DNA from: JANNOG01 sp050329415
GTDB lineage: Bacteria; Actinomycetota; Actinomycetes; Actinomycetales; JBBAYJ01
DNA: 18,720 nucleotides
Direction: 5' to 3'
Assembly: GCA_050329415.1 (NCBI GenBank)
Contig: JBHJOS010000003.1
Span: forward strand, 1 to 18,720
Below are positions 7,730 through 14,768 of the stretch, piece after piece. The translations under genes were made by a program, and so were the position numbers. The number at the start of each line of letters is the position of its first letter. Position 1 is the first letter of the stretch. The notes under the pieces are model-generated. The model ran no database searches and was not told the DNA's origin. It saw only the letters and a program-made list of their open reading frames with translations.

Positions 7730-9646
7730 TCACCGGGTGGTCGGGACGCCGTCGCCCCGGGGCTCGTCACCTGGTCCGCTGGCCGGTCCGGTCCCGGGAG
7801 GGCCCGATGTGCCGCCGTCCGCCACCTGCCGTGCCAGGACGTCCCGGTACGGCGGGCAGGTGCGGATCAGGTCGTCGTGGGTGCCGTGAGCGGCGATGAC
7901 GCCGTCGGCCAGGAAGATCACCCGATCGGCACGGCGGATGGTCGACAACCGGTGGGCGATGACCACCGTCGTCCGTCCGTGGCGCAGCCGGGTCATCGAG
8001 TCGGTGAGCCGCCGTTCGTGGTGGGCGTCCAGGTGGGCGGCGGGCTCGTCGAGGACCAGGACCGCCGGGTCGCGGAGGAAGGCGCGCGCGAGGGCGAGCC
8101 GCTGACGCTGCCCGCCCGACAGGGTGGCCCCGCGCTCGCCGAGGACGTGGTCGAGCCCACCGGCCAGGGCCGCCACGGTCCCGTCGAGCGCCGCGTCGGC
8201 GAGCGCCGCCCACAGCCGATCGTCGGTGGCGTCGGGATCGGCGATGAGGAGGTTCTCGCGGACCGTGGCCCGGAAGACGTACGGGTGTTGCTGCACCAGG
8301 GTGATCCGGGACCGCAGGCGGCTCGTGGGCATCGTGCGCAGGTCCCGCCCGTCCAGGATGATGCGTCCGTCGACCGGGTCCCAGAATCGGACGAGCAGGT
8401 GCGCGAGGGTCGACTTGCCGGCACCGGAGGCGCCCACCAGGGCCACCGTGGTCCCGGGCGTCACGTCGAGGTCGATGCCACGCAGGACGTCGGACCCGTC
8501 CCCTCCGTACCGGAACCGGACGCCCGTCAGGGACAGCGCGCCACGGGAGGCGCCGGTGCCGTGCTCCCCGTGCTCTCGGTGCTCCCCGTGCTCCCCGTCC
8601 GGCGTGGCCGGGTCGATCGCCGTCCGCTCCGGCTCCGGGTCCGTGACCGTCGCCGGTGCCCGTGCCAGGTCGAGGACCCGCCGGGCCGCGGCCGAGATCT
8701 CCCCGATCCGCTGCACGGTCGGGATCAGCCCCGCCACCGGGGCCAGAGCGGCCCCGGCGAGCACGATGGCCGCGGGCAGGCGGGTGATGTCGAGGTCTCC
8801 CGACTGCACCCGCTGGGCGAGCAGCACGAGCAGGCCGAGTCCGACGGCGGCGAGCACGAGGTCGGCGACGGCCGCTTCACCCCCGGCGCGCACGGCGTAC
8901 GCACGCTGGTGCCGTTGGACCCGTTCCGTGGCGGCGTCGACGCGGGCGCCGTGCGCCCCGATCGCCCCGAGGGAGGACAGTTCGCGCAGGCCCTGCACGC
9001 CTTCGAGTACGAGCCCCTTCAGGCGCCCGAGTTCCGCCCGGACGGCCTCGCCCTGCCGGCGTTGCAGCGGCGACAACGCCCACGGCAGCACCAGCAGCAC
9101 GACGACGCCGGCTCCGACCAGCAGTCCCGGCGGTCCCACCACCGCGACGAGCGCGACGGTCAGCAGGGTCGGGGTGAGCACCGCGCACAGCGACGCCGCG
9201 ACGGTGTGGGCGTAGAACCATTCGAGGATCTCGACGTCGGCCATGGCGTGGCCCGCGAGTTCCCCGATCGGTCGCCGCTGGAGCCCCGCCGGCGCCGTCC
9301 TCTCCAGTCCCTCATGCACCTCGATCCGCAGGCGGGCGAGGACGCGGTACGCCAGCACGTGGCTCCACCAGCTCTCGAGCCAGAGGAACAGGGCATGTCC
9401 GAGGACCGCGGCGGCGAGGGCGGCGAGCCACGGCCATGCCGATGCGGCGTCGGTCGTCCCGGCGACGACCCGGGCGACGGCGTACGCCGAGATGCCCGAG
9501 ACGGCGGCCGTCGCGAGCTGGGCGCCGAGGAACACGGCGGTCGAGGCGGCGAACAGCGCCTTGTGCGGTCGCAGCACCGGCAGCAGGTCCAGGATCGGGC
9601 CCGTGAGGCCGCTGCCTCGATCCACCGGCGGCGCGACGGCGCTCAC
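7730..9646 (-). CDS. ABC exporter half-transporter 2 (CydC-like, His-rich linker)
   Basis: The GTG start overlaps the stop of the preceding exporter gene as GTGA. The 638-residue protein has an N-terminal six-helix membrane domain (about 20-320) and a C-terminal ATPase: Walker A GASGAGKST (405-413), signature LSGGQRQR (S510), Walker B VLVLDEPAAHLD (D533, E534) and switch IAHRLSTIR. The catalytic Glu is present, so the site looks active. No C39 peptidase domain precedes the membrane part, so it should not cut leaders itself. The linker between membrane and ATPase domains carries GEHGEHREHGEH (351-362). Tandem placement suggests a heterodimer with the upstream gene, resembling CydDC-type exporters in layout. 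Its position directly before the peptide gene suggests it exports the mature product. Confidence 0.88.
   Translation of the reverse strand: MSAVAPPVDRGSGLTGPILDLLPVLRPHKALFAASTAVFLGAQLATAAVSGISAYAVARVVAGTTDAASAWPWLAALAAAVLGHALFLWLESWWSHVLAYRVLARLRIEVHEGLERTAPAGLQRRPIGELAGHAMADVEILEWFYAHTVAASLCAVLTPTLLTVALVAVVGPPGLLVGAGVVVLLVLPWALSPLQRRQGEAVRAELGRLKGLVLEGVQGLRELSSLGAIGAHGARVDAATERVQRHQRAYAVRAGGEAAVADLVLAAVGLGLLVLLAQRVQSGDLDITRLPAAIVLAGAALAPVAGLIPTVQRIGEISAAARRVLDLARAPATVTDPEPERTAIDPATPDGEHGEHREHGEHGTGASRGALSLTGVRFRYGGDGSDVLRGIDLDVTPGTTVALVGASGAGKSTLAHLLVRFWDPVDGRIILDGRDLRTMPTSRLRSRITLVQQHPYVFRATVRENLLIADPDATDDRLWAALADAALDGTVAALAGGLDHVLGERGATLSGGQRQRLALARAFLRDPAVLVLDEPAAHLDAHHERRLTDSMTRLRHGRTTVVIAHRLSTIRRADRVIFLADGVIAAHGTHDDLIRTCPPYRDVLARQVADGGTSGPPGTGPASGPGDEPRGDGVPTTR
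8561..8596 (-). repeat. Four tandem 9-bp repeats coding (G/R)EH
   Basis: On the plus strand GTGCTCCCC occurs at 8561, 8579 and 8588 with a variant GTGCTCTCG at 8570. On the coding strand these give GEH, GEH, REH, GEH at residues 351-362 of the exporter, in the flexible linker before the ATPase domain. The His/Glu repeat could bind a metal ion, or be neutral slippage in a linker. Confidence 0.9.
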
Positions 9647-11382
9647 GAGGCCACCGCCAGCGGCTCGGTCTGCTCGACGACCATGGCGGCGTAGTCGCCG
9701 CCCAGCGCCATGAGCTCGTCATGGGTCCCGCTCTCGACGACCGAGCCCTCGGACAGCACCACGATCCGGTCCGCCGACCGCACGGTGGCGAGGCGATGGG
9801 CGACCACCAGCCTCGCGGTGTCCGTGCCGCAGGTCCGGTCGAGGGAGTCGAGCACCTCGGCCTCGCGCCGACCGTCCAGGGCCGAGGTGGCCTCGTCCAG
9901 GACGAGGACCGCCGTGCGGCGCAGCAGGGCCCTGGCGATCGCCAGACGCTGACGCTGACCTCCCGAGAGCAGGGCGCCCTGCTCGCCGACGGGCGTCGCG
10001 AGTCCCCCCCGCTCCGGAGTGACCAGCTCCAGGGCCCCGGCCGCCGACAGGGCGTCGAGCAGGTCCGCGTCCGATGCCGCGGGGGCGGCGGCACGAAGGT
10101 TGTCGGCGACGCTGCCGGAGAACAGGACGGGGTCCTGGGGCACCAGGGCCACGACGTCGGCCACGGTGGCCGGGTCGACCTCCCGCAGGTCCACGCCACC
10201 GACCGTGATGCCGCCGGAGTCCGGGTCGGCGAAGCGCAGCAGGAGCGACACCAGCGTGGACTTGCCGGACCCCGACGCGCCGACCAGTGCCGTCGTCTCG
10301 CCCGGGCGCAGGACGAGGCTCACGCCGCGCAGCGCGGGTCCGTCAGCCTCGGCGTGGGTGAACGTCACACCGTCGACGACGACCTCCACGGCTCCGGCGG
10401 GCAGGACGCGGGGTGCGGCCGGCACGGCGACCGGTGGCGTCAGCGCCTCGACGGCGCGGAAGCCCTCGGCGGCGGAGATGCCGAGGTACCCGGCGTGCCA
10501 GTGCATGGCGAGCTCGCGGAACGGGCGGAAGGCCTCCAACGAGAGCAGCACCACCAGGAACAGCTGCTCGGGGGCCAGCTGTCCTTGCGCGACCCGGCCC
10601 AGGCCGACGGCGAGTGCAAGGGCCGGTCCGGCCACCAGGCCCAGACCCGCCAGTCCGGACTCGACCAGGGACAGGCGCAGCTGGCCCAGGGTGGCGTCGA
10701 GCAGGCGGGTGCCCGCGCGGCGCAGGTCCTCGCGTCGCCGCGTGGCGGCGTCGTAGACCTTGAGCGTCGTCATGCCCTGCATGGAGTCGACGAAGTCGGC
10801 GTTGAGTGCGGAGTAGGCGCTCCAGTGGGAGTGGCCCCGCTCGGCCAGGACCCGGTCCCACAACCTTGGCAGCAACGGCACCAGGAGGGCGACGACGGCC
10901 ACCGTGAGCGCGACGAACGGGTCGACGGTGGCGAGGATGGCGGTGACGCCGGCCACGGTGATGACGGTCACCGCGATCTGGGGGACGTAGCGGCCGTAGT
11001 AGGGCTCGAGGTTCTCGATGCCGTCGGTCAGCAGCGACTGGACCTGCCCGGACCGCGTCCGGCTGGTGCCCAGCGGCCCGAGCGCGGCGAGGTGGCCCAG
11101 CAGCCGGGCACGCAGGCGGCGCTTGACGGCGACGCCCGTCCGGTGGACCGACAGCTCGCGCGCGAGGACCAGCACCGGCCGGACCAGGAGCACGGCGGCC
11201 AGCCCGGCCAGCAGCCATCCGACGTCACCGAGGGCCTGCCCGTCGAACAGCCGCACGAACACCTGCGACAGCAGCAGAGCCTGGGCGGCGAAGGTCGCGG
11301 CGACCGCGACGCCGAGGCCGACCGTCGCCGCGAGGAGCACGGCGACCGGTCCTGCGAGGCGGAGCAGGTGGAGATGAACCAC
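9643..11382 (-). CDS. ABC exporter half-transporter 1 (CydD-like)
   Basis: The open frame extends further upstream, but it then runs antisense through the divergent permease gene. The GTG at 11382, 7 bases after GGGGG, gives 579 residues, a normal size for a membrane-plus-ATPase exporter, and begins just before the first hydrophobic segment (LLRLAGPVAVLLAATVGLGV). The ATPase domain has Walker A GASGSGKST (368-376), signature LSGGQRQR (S473), Walker B VLVLDEATSALD (D496, E497) and VAHRLATVR. It is the first gene of the leftward unit, overlaps the next exporter gene by 4 bases and lies 29 bases from the Zur-like box. It probably forms a heterodimer with the second exporter. Substrate is inferred to be the modified peptide; a separate CydDC-like thiol export role cannot be excluded. 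Confidence 0.87.
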   Translation of the reverse strand: MVHLHLLRLAGPVAVLLAATVGLGVAVAATFAAQALLLSQVFVRLFDGQALGDVGWLLAGLAAVLLVRPVLVLARELSVHRTGVAVKRRLRARLLGHLAALGPLGTSRTRSGQVQSLLTDGIENLEPYYGRYVPQIAVTVITVAGVTAILATVDPFVALTVAVVALLVPLLPRLWDRVLAERGHSHWSAYSALNADFVDSMQGMTTLKVYDAATRRREDLRRAGTRLLDATLGQLRLSLVESGLAGLGLVAGPALALAVGLGRVAQGQLAPEQLFLVVLLSLEAFRPFRELAMHWHAGYLGISAAEGFRAVEALTPPVAVPAAPRVLPAGAVEVVVDGVTFTHAEADGPALRGVSLVLRPGETTALVGASGSGKSTLVSLLLRFADPDSGGITVGGVDLREVDPATVADVVALVPQDPVLFSGSVADNLRAAAPAASDADLLDALSAAGALELVTPERGGLATPVGEQGALLSGGQRQRLAIARALLRRTAVLVLDEATSALDGRREAEVLDSLDRTCGTDTARLVVAHRLATVRSADRIVVLSEGSVVESGTHDELMALGGDYAAMVVEQTEPLAVAS

Positions 11383-11394
11383 GACCGAGCCCCC

Positions 11395-11400
11395 TATGAT
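11395..11400 (+). promoter_or_regulatory. Possible -10 element in the divergent region
   Basis: TATGAT matches the -10 consensus at 5 of 6 positions and lies 11 bases before the Zur-like box on the rightward strand. No convincing -35 was found at the right spacing. An alternative rightward -35, TTGAGA at 11411, lies inside the operator but has only a poor -10. Confidence 0.3.
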
Positions 11401-11411
11401 CTGGTGGGTAT

Positions 11412-11426
11412 TGAGAACGGTTGTCG
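11412..11426. promoter_or_regulatory. Zur-like operator between the divergent operons
   Basis: TGAGAACGGTTGTCG matches the pattern TGAnAAyGnTTnTCA, typical of actinobacterial Zur boxes, at all fixed positions except the last. Five of seven arm pairs are complementary about the central G. It is an A/T-richer island in otherwise very GC-rich sequence, 29 bases from the GTG of the exporter gene and 38 bases from the TTG of the permease gene, so one bound repressor could control both directions. It is not a DtxR/IdeR-type box. The pattern is recalled knowledge, and other Fur-family proteins could use a similar site. Confidence 0.6.
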
Positions 11427-11464
11427 TTTTAGCACAGTTGCTGTCAGCGCATAAGGGGTGACTT

Positions 11465-12613
11465 TTGGTAGAGGTTGTGCAGTCGCCGTCGTCGCGGAGT
11501 GCCGGGTCGGAGCCGGTGGCGGACGTCGCCGCCGCGTCGCCTGCCCGTCCCGACGCGGGTCGGTCGTCGACCGGGTCACGCGGGACCGCGAGCCGCCTGC
11601 GGGGCCCCGCCTGGTCGGTCGCCCTGACCGGGGCCCTGGCGATCTCGCTGCCGACCGCCGTGGCCATGGGGCCGGTGGACGTGCCCCCCTCGGTCGTCGT
11701 CGAGGTCATGGTCCACCACCTGACGGGGCTGGGTGAGCGGACGTGGACCGATGCCCAGGACACCGTGGTGTGGCAGATCCGCCTGCCGCGCGTGCTGCTC
11801 GGCGCGGCCGTCGGTGCCCTGCTCGCCGGCTGCGGGGTGGCGGTCCAGGCTCTGGTCCGCAACGTGCTGGCCGACCCCTACCTGTTGGGGATCTCCGCGG
11901 GCGCCACCACGGGGGCCGCGGCCAGCATCCTGCTGGGCGCCGGGTCGGCAGCCGGAGTGTTCGCCCTGACGGGCAGCGCGTTCCTCGGTGCCCTGGCCGC
12001 CACCGTCATCGTCGTCTCCGTCGCACGTCTGGGCGGCCGACTGGTCCCGTCCCGGCTCGTCTTCGCCGGGATCGCCGTCGGCTTCGCCCTGACGGCGGTC
12101 ACGAATCTCATCGTCTTCACGTCCGACTCCCGGGACGGGACCCGTGCCGTGCTGTTCTGGGCCCTCGGCTCCCTCCAGCAGGCCCGCTGGACGTCCCTGC
12201 CGCTGATCATGCCCGCACTCCTGGCGGCCGTCGTCCTGCTGCTGCTGTGGAGTCGCAAGCTCGACGCCCTGGCGGTGGGGGACGACACCGCCCGCAGCCT
12301 CGGCACCGTGCCCGACCGCTTCCGCGCCGCCGCAGTCGTCCTGGTCTGCCTGGCCGTCGCGTCCGCCGTCGCGGTGTCCGGCGCGATCGGGTTCGTGGGT
12401 CTCGTCGTCCCGCACATGGCCCGCCGGCTCGTCGGGTCGGTCCACCGGCGGGTCCTGCCCGTCGCCGCCCTGCTGGGGGCGCTCCTGCTGATCTGGGCCG
12501 ACGTGCTGGCCCGGACGGCCTTCGAGCCGCGGGAGCTGCCCCTGGGGATCCTCACCGCCGTCATCGGCGCACCTCTGCTCGTCCTGCTCGTCAGGCGATC
12601 CGCCCTGCACTGA
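11465..12613 (+). CDS. FecCD/BtuC-type metallophore or cobalamin permease
   Basis: The TTG start has AAGGGG six bases upstream; a GTG at 11477 is an alternative. The 382-residue protein begins with about 45 low-complexity residues, then shows the multi-helix FecCD family pattern. Visible motifs are WQIRLPRVLLGAAVGALLAG, GVAVQALVRNVLADPYLLGI with SAGATTGAA, and SGAIGFVGLVVPHMARRLVG, the last being the ATPase-contact region near the end. The family forms the membrane channel of importers for iron chelates, B12 and other metal chelates, not free ions. It is the first gene of the rightward importer operon; the next gene starts 25 bases after the stop. Divergence from a peptide synthesis/export unit and the shared Zur-like box suggest uptake of the metal-loaded product. 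The substrate cannot be read from the sequence. Confidence 0.9.
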   Translation: MVEVVQSPSSRSAGSEPVADVAAASPARPDAGRSSTGSRGTASRLRGPAWSVALTGALAISLPTAVAMGPVDVPPSVVVEVMVHHLTGLGERTWTDAQDTVVWQIRLPRVLLGAAVGALLAGCGVAVQALVRNVLADPYLLGISAGATTGAAASILLGAGSAAGVFALTGSAFLGALAATVIVVSVARLGGRLVPSRLVFAGIAVGFALTAVTNLIVFTSDSRDGTRAVLFWALGSLQQARWTSLPLIMPALLAAVVLLLLWSRKLDALAVGDDTARSLGTVPDRFRAAAVVLVCLAVASAVAVSGAIGFVGLVVPHMARRLVGSVHRRVLPVAALLGALLLIWADVLARTAFEPRELPLGILTAVIGAPLLVLLVRRSALH

Positions 12614-12638
12614 CCGCCACCACCGAAGGAGAAGACCC

Positions 12639-13697
12639 TTGTCCCGTATCCCACGATCCCGGCTCCGCGGCCCCGCGCTGCTGGCCGCCGTCGCCCTCGG
12701 CCTCGCGGCCTGCGGTGGGGCCGACGACGCCACCGACGATGCCGCCGACAACGCCGACAACGCCGACAACGCCGATGACGCCACTCCCGCCGCTGCGACC
12801 GGAGACCCCTCCGGTGACCCTGTGGCCTTCCCCCTCGACGTGACGGACTGCGACGACGTCGTCGTCCTCGACGAGCAACCGGAGAGCGTGCTCACCATCG
12901 GGCAGGCGGCGCTGTGGCTGATCGACGCGGCCGGCGCCGGCGACCGGGTGGCCGCCCGGACCGGGGAGTTCGGGGCCGAGGTACCCGAGGCCCTGAGCGA
13001 CGCGGCTGCCTCCGCTCCGATCGCCGATCCCGCGGACCCGAGCCTGGAGAACATCGTGGGCGCCGAGGTGGACGCCGTCGTCGGTTACGGCTTGTTCGCC
13101 ACGACCCGGGAGGACGTCGAGAGCAGCGGGGCAGCGGTGCTCACCGTCTCGGGCGAGTGCGGCCACGACGAGGGGGAGATCCCCGAGCCGGTCACCTTCG
13201 ACACGGTGATCGGCGACGTCGAGCGCTTCGGTGAGGTCTTCGGCACCGCCGATGTCGCCTCCGACGTCGCCGACACCCTGCGGGCGGAGGTGGCGGAGCT
13301 CACCGAGGCCGCCGAGGCGGCCGGATCCGCCGGCACCGCCGCGAACGTCTACTACTTCTCCTCGGCGGGCGCCCTGTCGGCCAACGGGGCCACCGGCATC
13401 GCGAACGCCCAGCTGGCGGCGGCGGGACTCGACAACGTCTTCGGTGACCAGCAGACCACGTACCTCGACATCAACATCGAGGCCCTGCTGGACGCGGACC
13501 CGGACGTCATCGTCCTCACCTACGGCCTGTACGGCGAGTCCGCCGAGGAGGCGGAGCAGAAGCTGCTGGCCGAGCCCGGCGTCGCCGACCTCACCGCGGT
13601 GCAGGAGGACCGGGTCGTCCTCATGCCGGCGTGGCAGGTCCTCCCCGCCCCCGGCGCCGTGGACGGCCTGCGCACCCTCGTCGAGTCCGTGTCGTGA
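12639..13697 (+). CDS. Lipoprotein substrate-binding protein of the importer
   Basis: The TTG start follows AAGGAG by eight bases. The first 24 residues are a signal peptide with the lipobox LAAC (C25), so the protein should be lipid-anchored outside the membrane. An Asp/Asn/Ala-rich spacer follows (about 29-50). The remainder fits the BtuF/FepB-type periplasmic-binding family (PF01497): ESVLTIGQAALWLIDAAGAG, ENIVGAEVDAVVGYGLF, LDADPDVIVLTYGLYGES and QEDRVVLMPAWQ. It lacks the His-rich loop of ZnuA-type free-zinc binders, so a chelate is the more likely ligand. The total of 352 residues is normal. It sits between permease and ATPase genes of one importer. Confidence 0.9.
   Translation: MSRIPRSRLRGPALLAAVALGLAACGGADDATDDAADNADNADNADDATPAAATGDPSGDPVAFPLDVTDCDDVVVLDEQPESVLTIGQAALWLIDAAGAGDRVAARTGEFGAEVPEALSDAAASAPIADPADPSLENIVGAEVDAVVGYGLFATTREDVESSGAAVLTVSGECGHDEGEIPEPVTFDTVIGDVERFGEVFGTADVASDVADTLRAEVAELTEAAEAAGSAGTAANVYYFSSAGALSANGATGIANAQLAAAGLDNVFGDQQTTYLDINIEALLDADPDVIVLTYGLYGESAEEAEQKLLAEPGVADLTAVQEDRVVLMPAWQVLPAPGAVDGLRTLVESVS
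12744..12779 (+). repeat. 9-bp tandem repeat coding the acidic spacer
   Basis: GCCGACAAC occurs three times from 12744, followed by GCCGATGAC. It encodes (ADN)3-ADD just after the lipid-anchored Cys of the binding protein. This looks like slippage-prone tether sequence and could vary in length between strains. Confidence 0.85.
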
Positions 13698-13707
13698 CGA
13701 CACGCCG

Positions 13708-13733
13708 TCGATGATCACTTGTCGATGATCACC
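13708..13733 (+). repeat. 12-bp direct repeat at the start of the ATPase gene
   Basis: GTCGATGATCAC occurs at 13708-13719 and 13722-13733, separated by TT. Each copy carries an ATG; the second is the chosen in-frame start of the ATPase (13725). It may be a small duplication of the start region, and it leaves the start codon choice uncertain. Confidence 0.8.
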
Positions 13734-14492
13734 GTCGACGACCTCGTCGTGCGATTCGCGACGACGACGGCGCTGGCCGGGGTCCGCCTGCAGGCGGACC
13801 CCGGCCGGGTTGTCGGCCTCATCGGGCCCAACGGCAGCGGCAAGTCGAGCCTCCTGCGAGCGATCTACGGGGCCGTCAGCCCCGCGGTCGGGGCGGTCCT
13901 CGTCGACGGCGAGGACGTCCGGCGCACCAGGCCCCGCGTGCTCGCCCGCCGGGTGGCGGTCGTCGCGCAGGAAGAGGCCTCGGACTCCCCGCTCACGGTG
14001 CGCGAGTCGGTCATGCTCGGCCGTTCCGTCCACGTCCCCGACTGGCGGGCCTACGGGCCCGAGGACGACGCCGCCGTCGTCGACGCGCTACGCGTGGTCG
14101 GGCTGCTGGCCCTCGCCGACCGGCCCGTGACCCGGCTGTCGGGCGGCGAGCGGCAGCGCGCACTGATCGCGCGCGCCCTCGCGCAGAAGTCAGCCCACCT
14201 CCTGCTGGACGAACCCACCAACCACCTGGACGTCCGGTACCAGCACGAGGTGCTGGCCCTGGTCCGCCGGCTGTCCCTCACCACGGTGCTGGTGTTGCAC
14301 GACCTCAACCTCGCAGCCAGGTATTGCGACGAGCTGGTGATGCTCGACCGGGGGCAGGTCGTGGCGGCGGGCCCGGTCGACGAGGTTCTGCAGCCCGAGC
14401 TCGTCTCGACCGTGTACGGGATCGCCGTCGAACGCGTCGACCACCACGGCGTGGTGCAACTCCTGCTGTCCCCCGGCCATCACCGGGACTGA
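13725..14492 (+). CDS. ABC importer ATPase, FecE/BtuD-type
   Basis: The ATG at 13725 gives 255 residues, typical of the family; a TTG at 13719 would add two residues, and neither has a clear ribosome site. Motifs are Walker A GPNGSGKSS (34-42), signature LSGGERQRALIARALA, Walker B HLLLDEPTNHLD and switch VLVLHDLN. The sequence matches ATPases of iron-chelate and cobalamin importers. It completes the permease-binding protein-ATPase set and probably powers uptake by the two preceding gene products. The gene lies 27 bases downstream of the binding protein stop and is the last of the rightward operon. Confidence 0.92.
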   Translation: MITVDDLVVRFATTTALAGVRLQADPGRVVGLIGPNGSGKSSLLRAIYGAVSPAVGAVLVDGEDVRRTRPRVLARRVAVVAQEEASDSPLTVRESVMLGRSVHVPDWRAYGPEDDAAVVDALRVVGLLALADRPVTRLSGGERQRALIARALAQKSAHLLLDEPTNHLDVRYQHEVLALVRRLSLTTVLVLHDLNLAARYCDELVMLDRGQVVAAGPVDEVLQPELVSTVYGIAVERVDHHGVVQLLLSPGHHRD

Positions 14493-14512
14493 CGTCCTGA
14501 CGCCGGAGTCAC

Positions 14513-14542
14513 CGTGCCGGGACCGCGGAGTCGCGGCTCACG
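14513..14542. terminator. Possible hairpin after the importer operon
   Basis: CCGCG (14523-14527) pairs with CGCGG (14532-14536) around loop GAGT, with outer arms CGTG (14513-14516) and CACG (14539-14542). It lies about 20 bases after the ATPase stop. With no T-tract, a terminator role is only plausible. Confidence 0.35.
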
Positions 14543-14723
14543 CCAGGCCGCTGGGTACGCCCAGCGGGCGCAGGAGGCGACCGTCGGCCGTGCGCAGCCG
14601 GAGCTGGTCGACGGCCGCTTCGGCGAGGGCTCGGGCGCTCGAGCCTCGCCGGTCCACGGCGACCACCTCGCCGAGGTAGCACCCGTTGTCCGCCGGTTCG
14701 GGCGCCGTCGCGGGCACCCGCAC
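14538..14723 (-). CDS. Small unknown reading frame or gene remnant
   Basis: A GTG-started frame of 61 residues shows strongly G/C-biased third positions (about 90 percent) and a protein-like composition, including NGCYLGEVVAVDRRGSSARA, LAEAAVDQLRLRTADGRLLR and PLGVPSGLA. The opposite strand over the same bases reads as Arg/Gly-rich shadow protein. No family is recognised and the ribosome site is unclear (GGTGG and GGTAGG precede it). It may be a real small gene or the tail of a lost gene, and it is convergent to the importer operon. Confidence 0.35.
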   Translation of the reverse strand: MRVPATAPEPADNGCYLGEVVAVDRRGSSARALAEAAVDQLRLRTADGRLLRPLGVPSGLA

Positions 14724-14768
14724 CTACCACCGGAGCACGCCGGGATCGGCGCCCAGCAGAGGAGAACG

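Noticed and set aside
6191..9694. Long plus-strand open frames opposite the YcaO and exporter genes (6191-7639, 7877-9694)
   Set aside because: Antisense shadows produced by high GC; composition is dominated by Gly, Arg, Gln and Val with no domain, whereas the minus frames carry clear ATPase and YcaO motifs.
11412..11426. DtxR/IdeR iron box
   Set aside because: The site lacks the TTAGG/CCTAA arms of that operator class; its TGA...TTnTC layout fits the Zur type better.
11383..11464. Cobalamin riboswitch ahead of the BtuC-like permease
   Set aside because: The untranslated space is under 85 bp and shows no B12-box-like element; it is too short for that riboswitch.
11383..11862. N-terminal extension of the first exporter
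   Set aside because: It would run antisense through the divergent promoter and permease gene and adds no recognisable sequence; GTG at 11382 with a ribosome site gives the normal exporter length.
14514..14768. In-frame upstream extension of the GNAT protein
   Set aside because: The added residues are Arg/Gly-rich and not GNAT-like; the ATG at 14769 has a good ribosome site.
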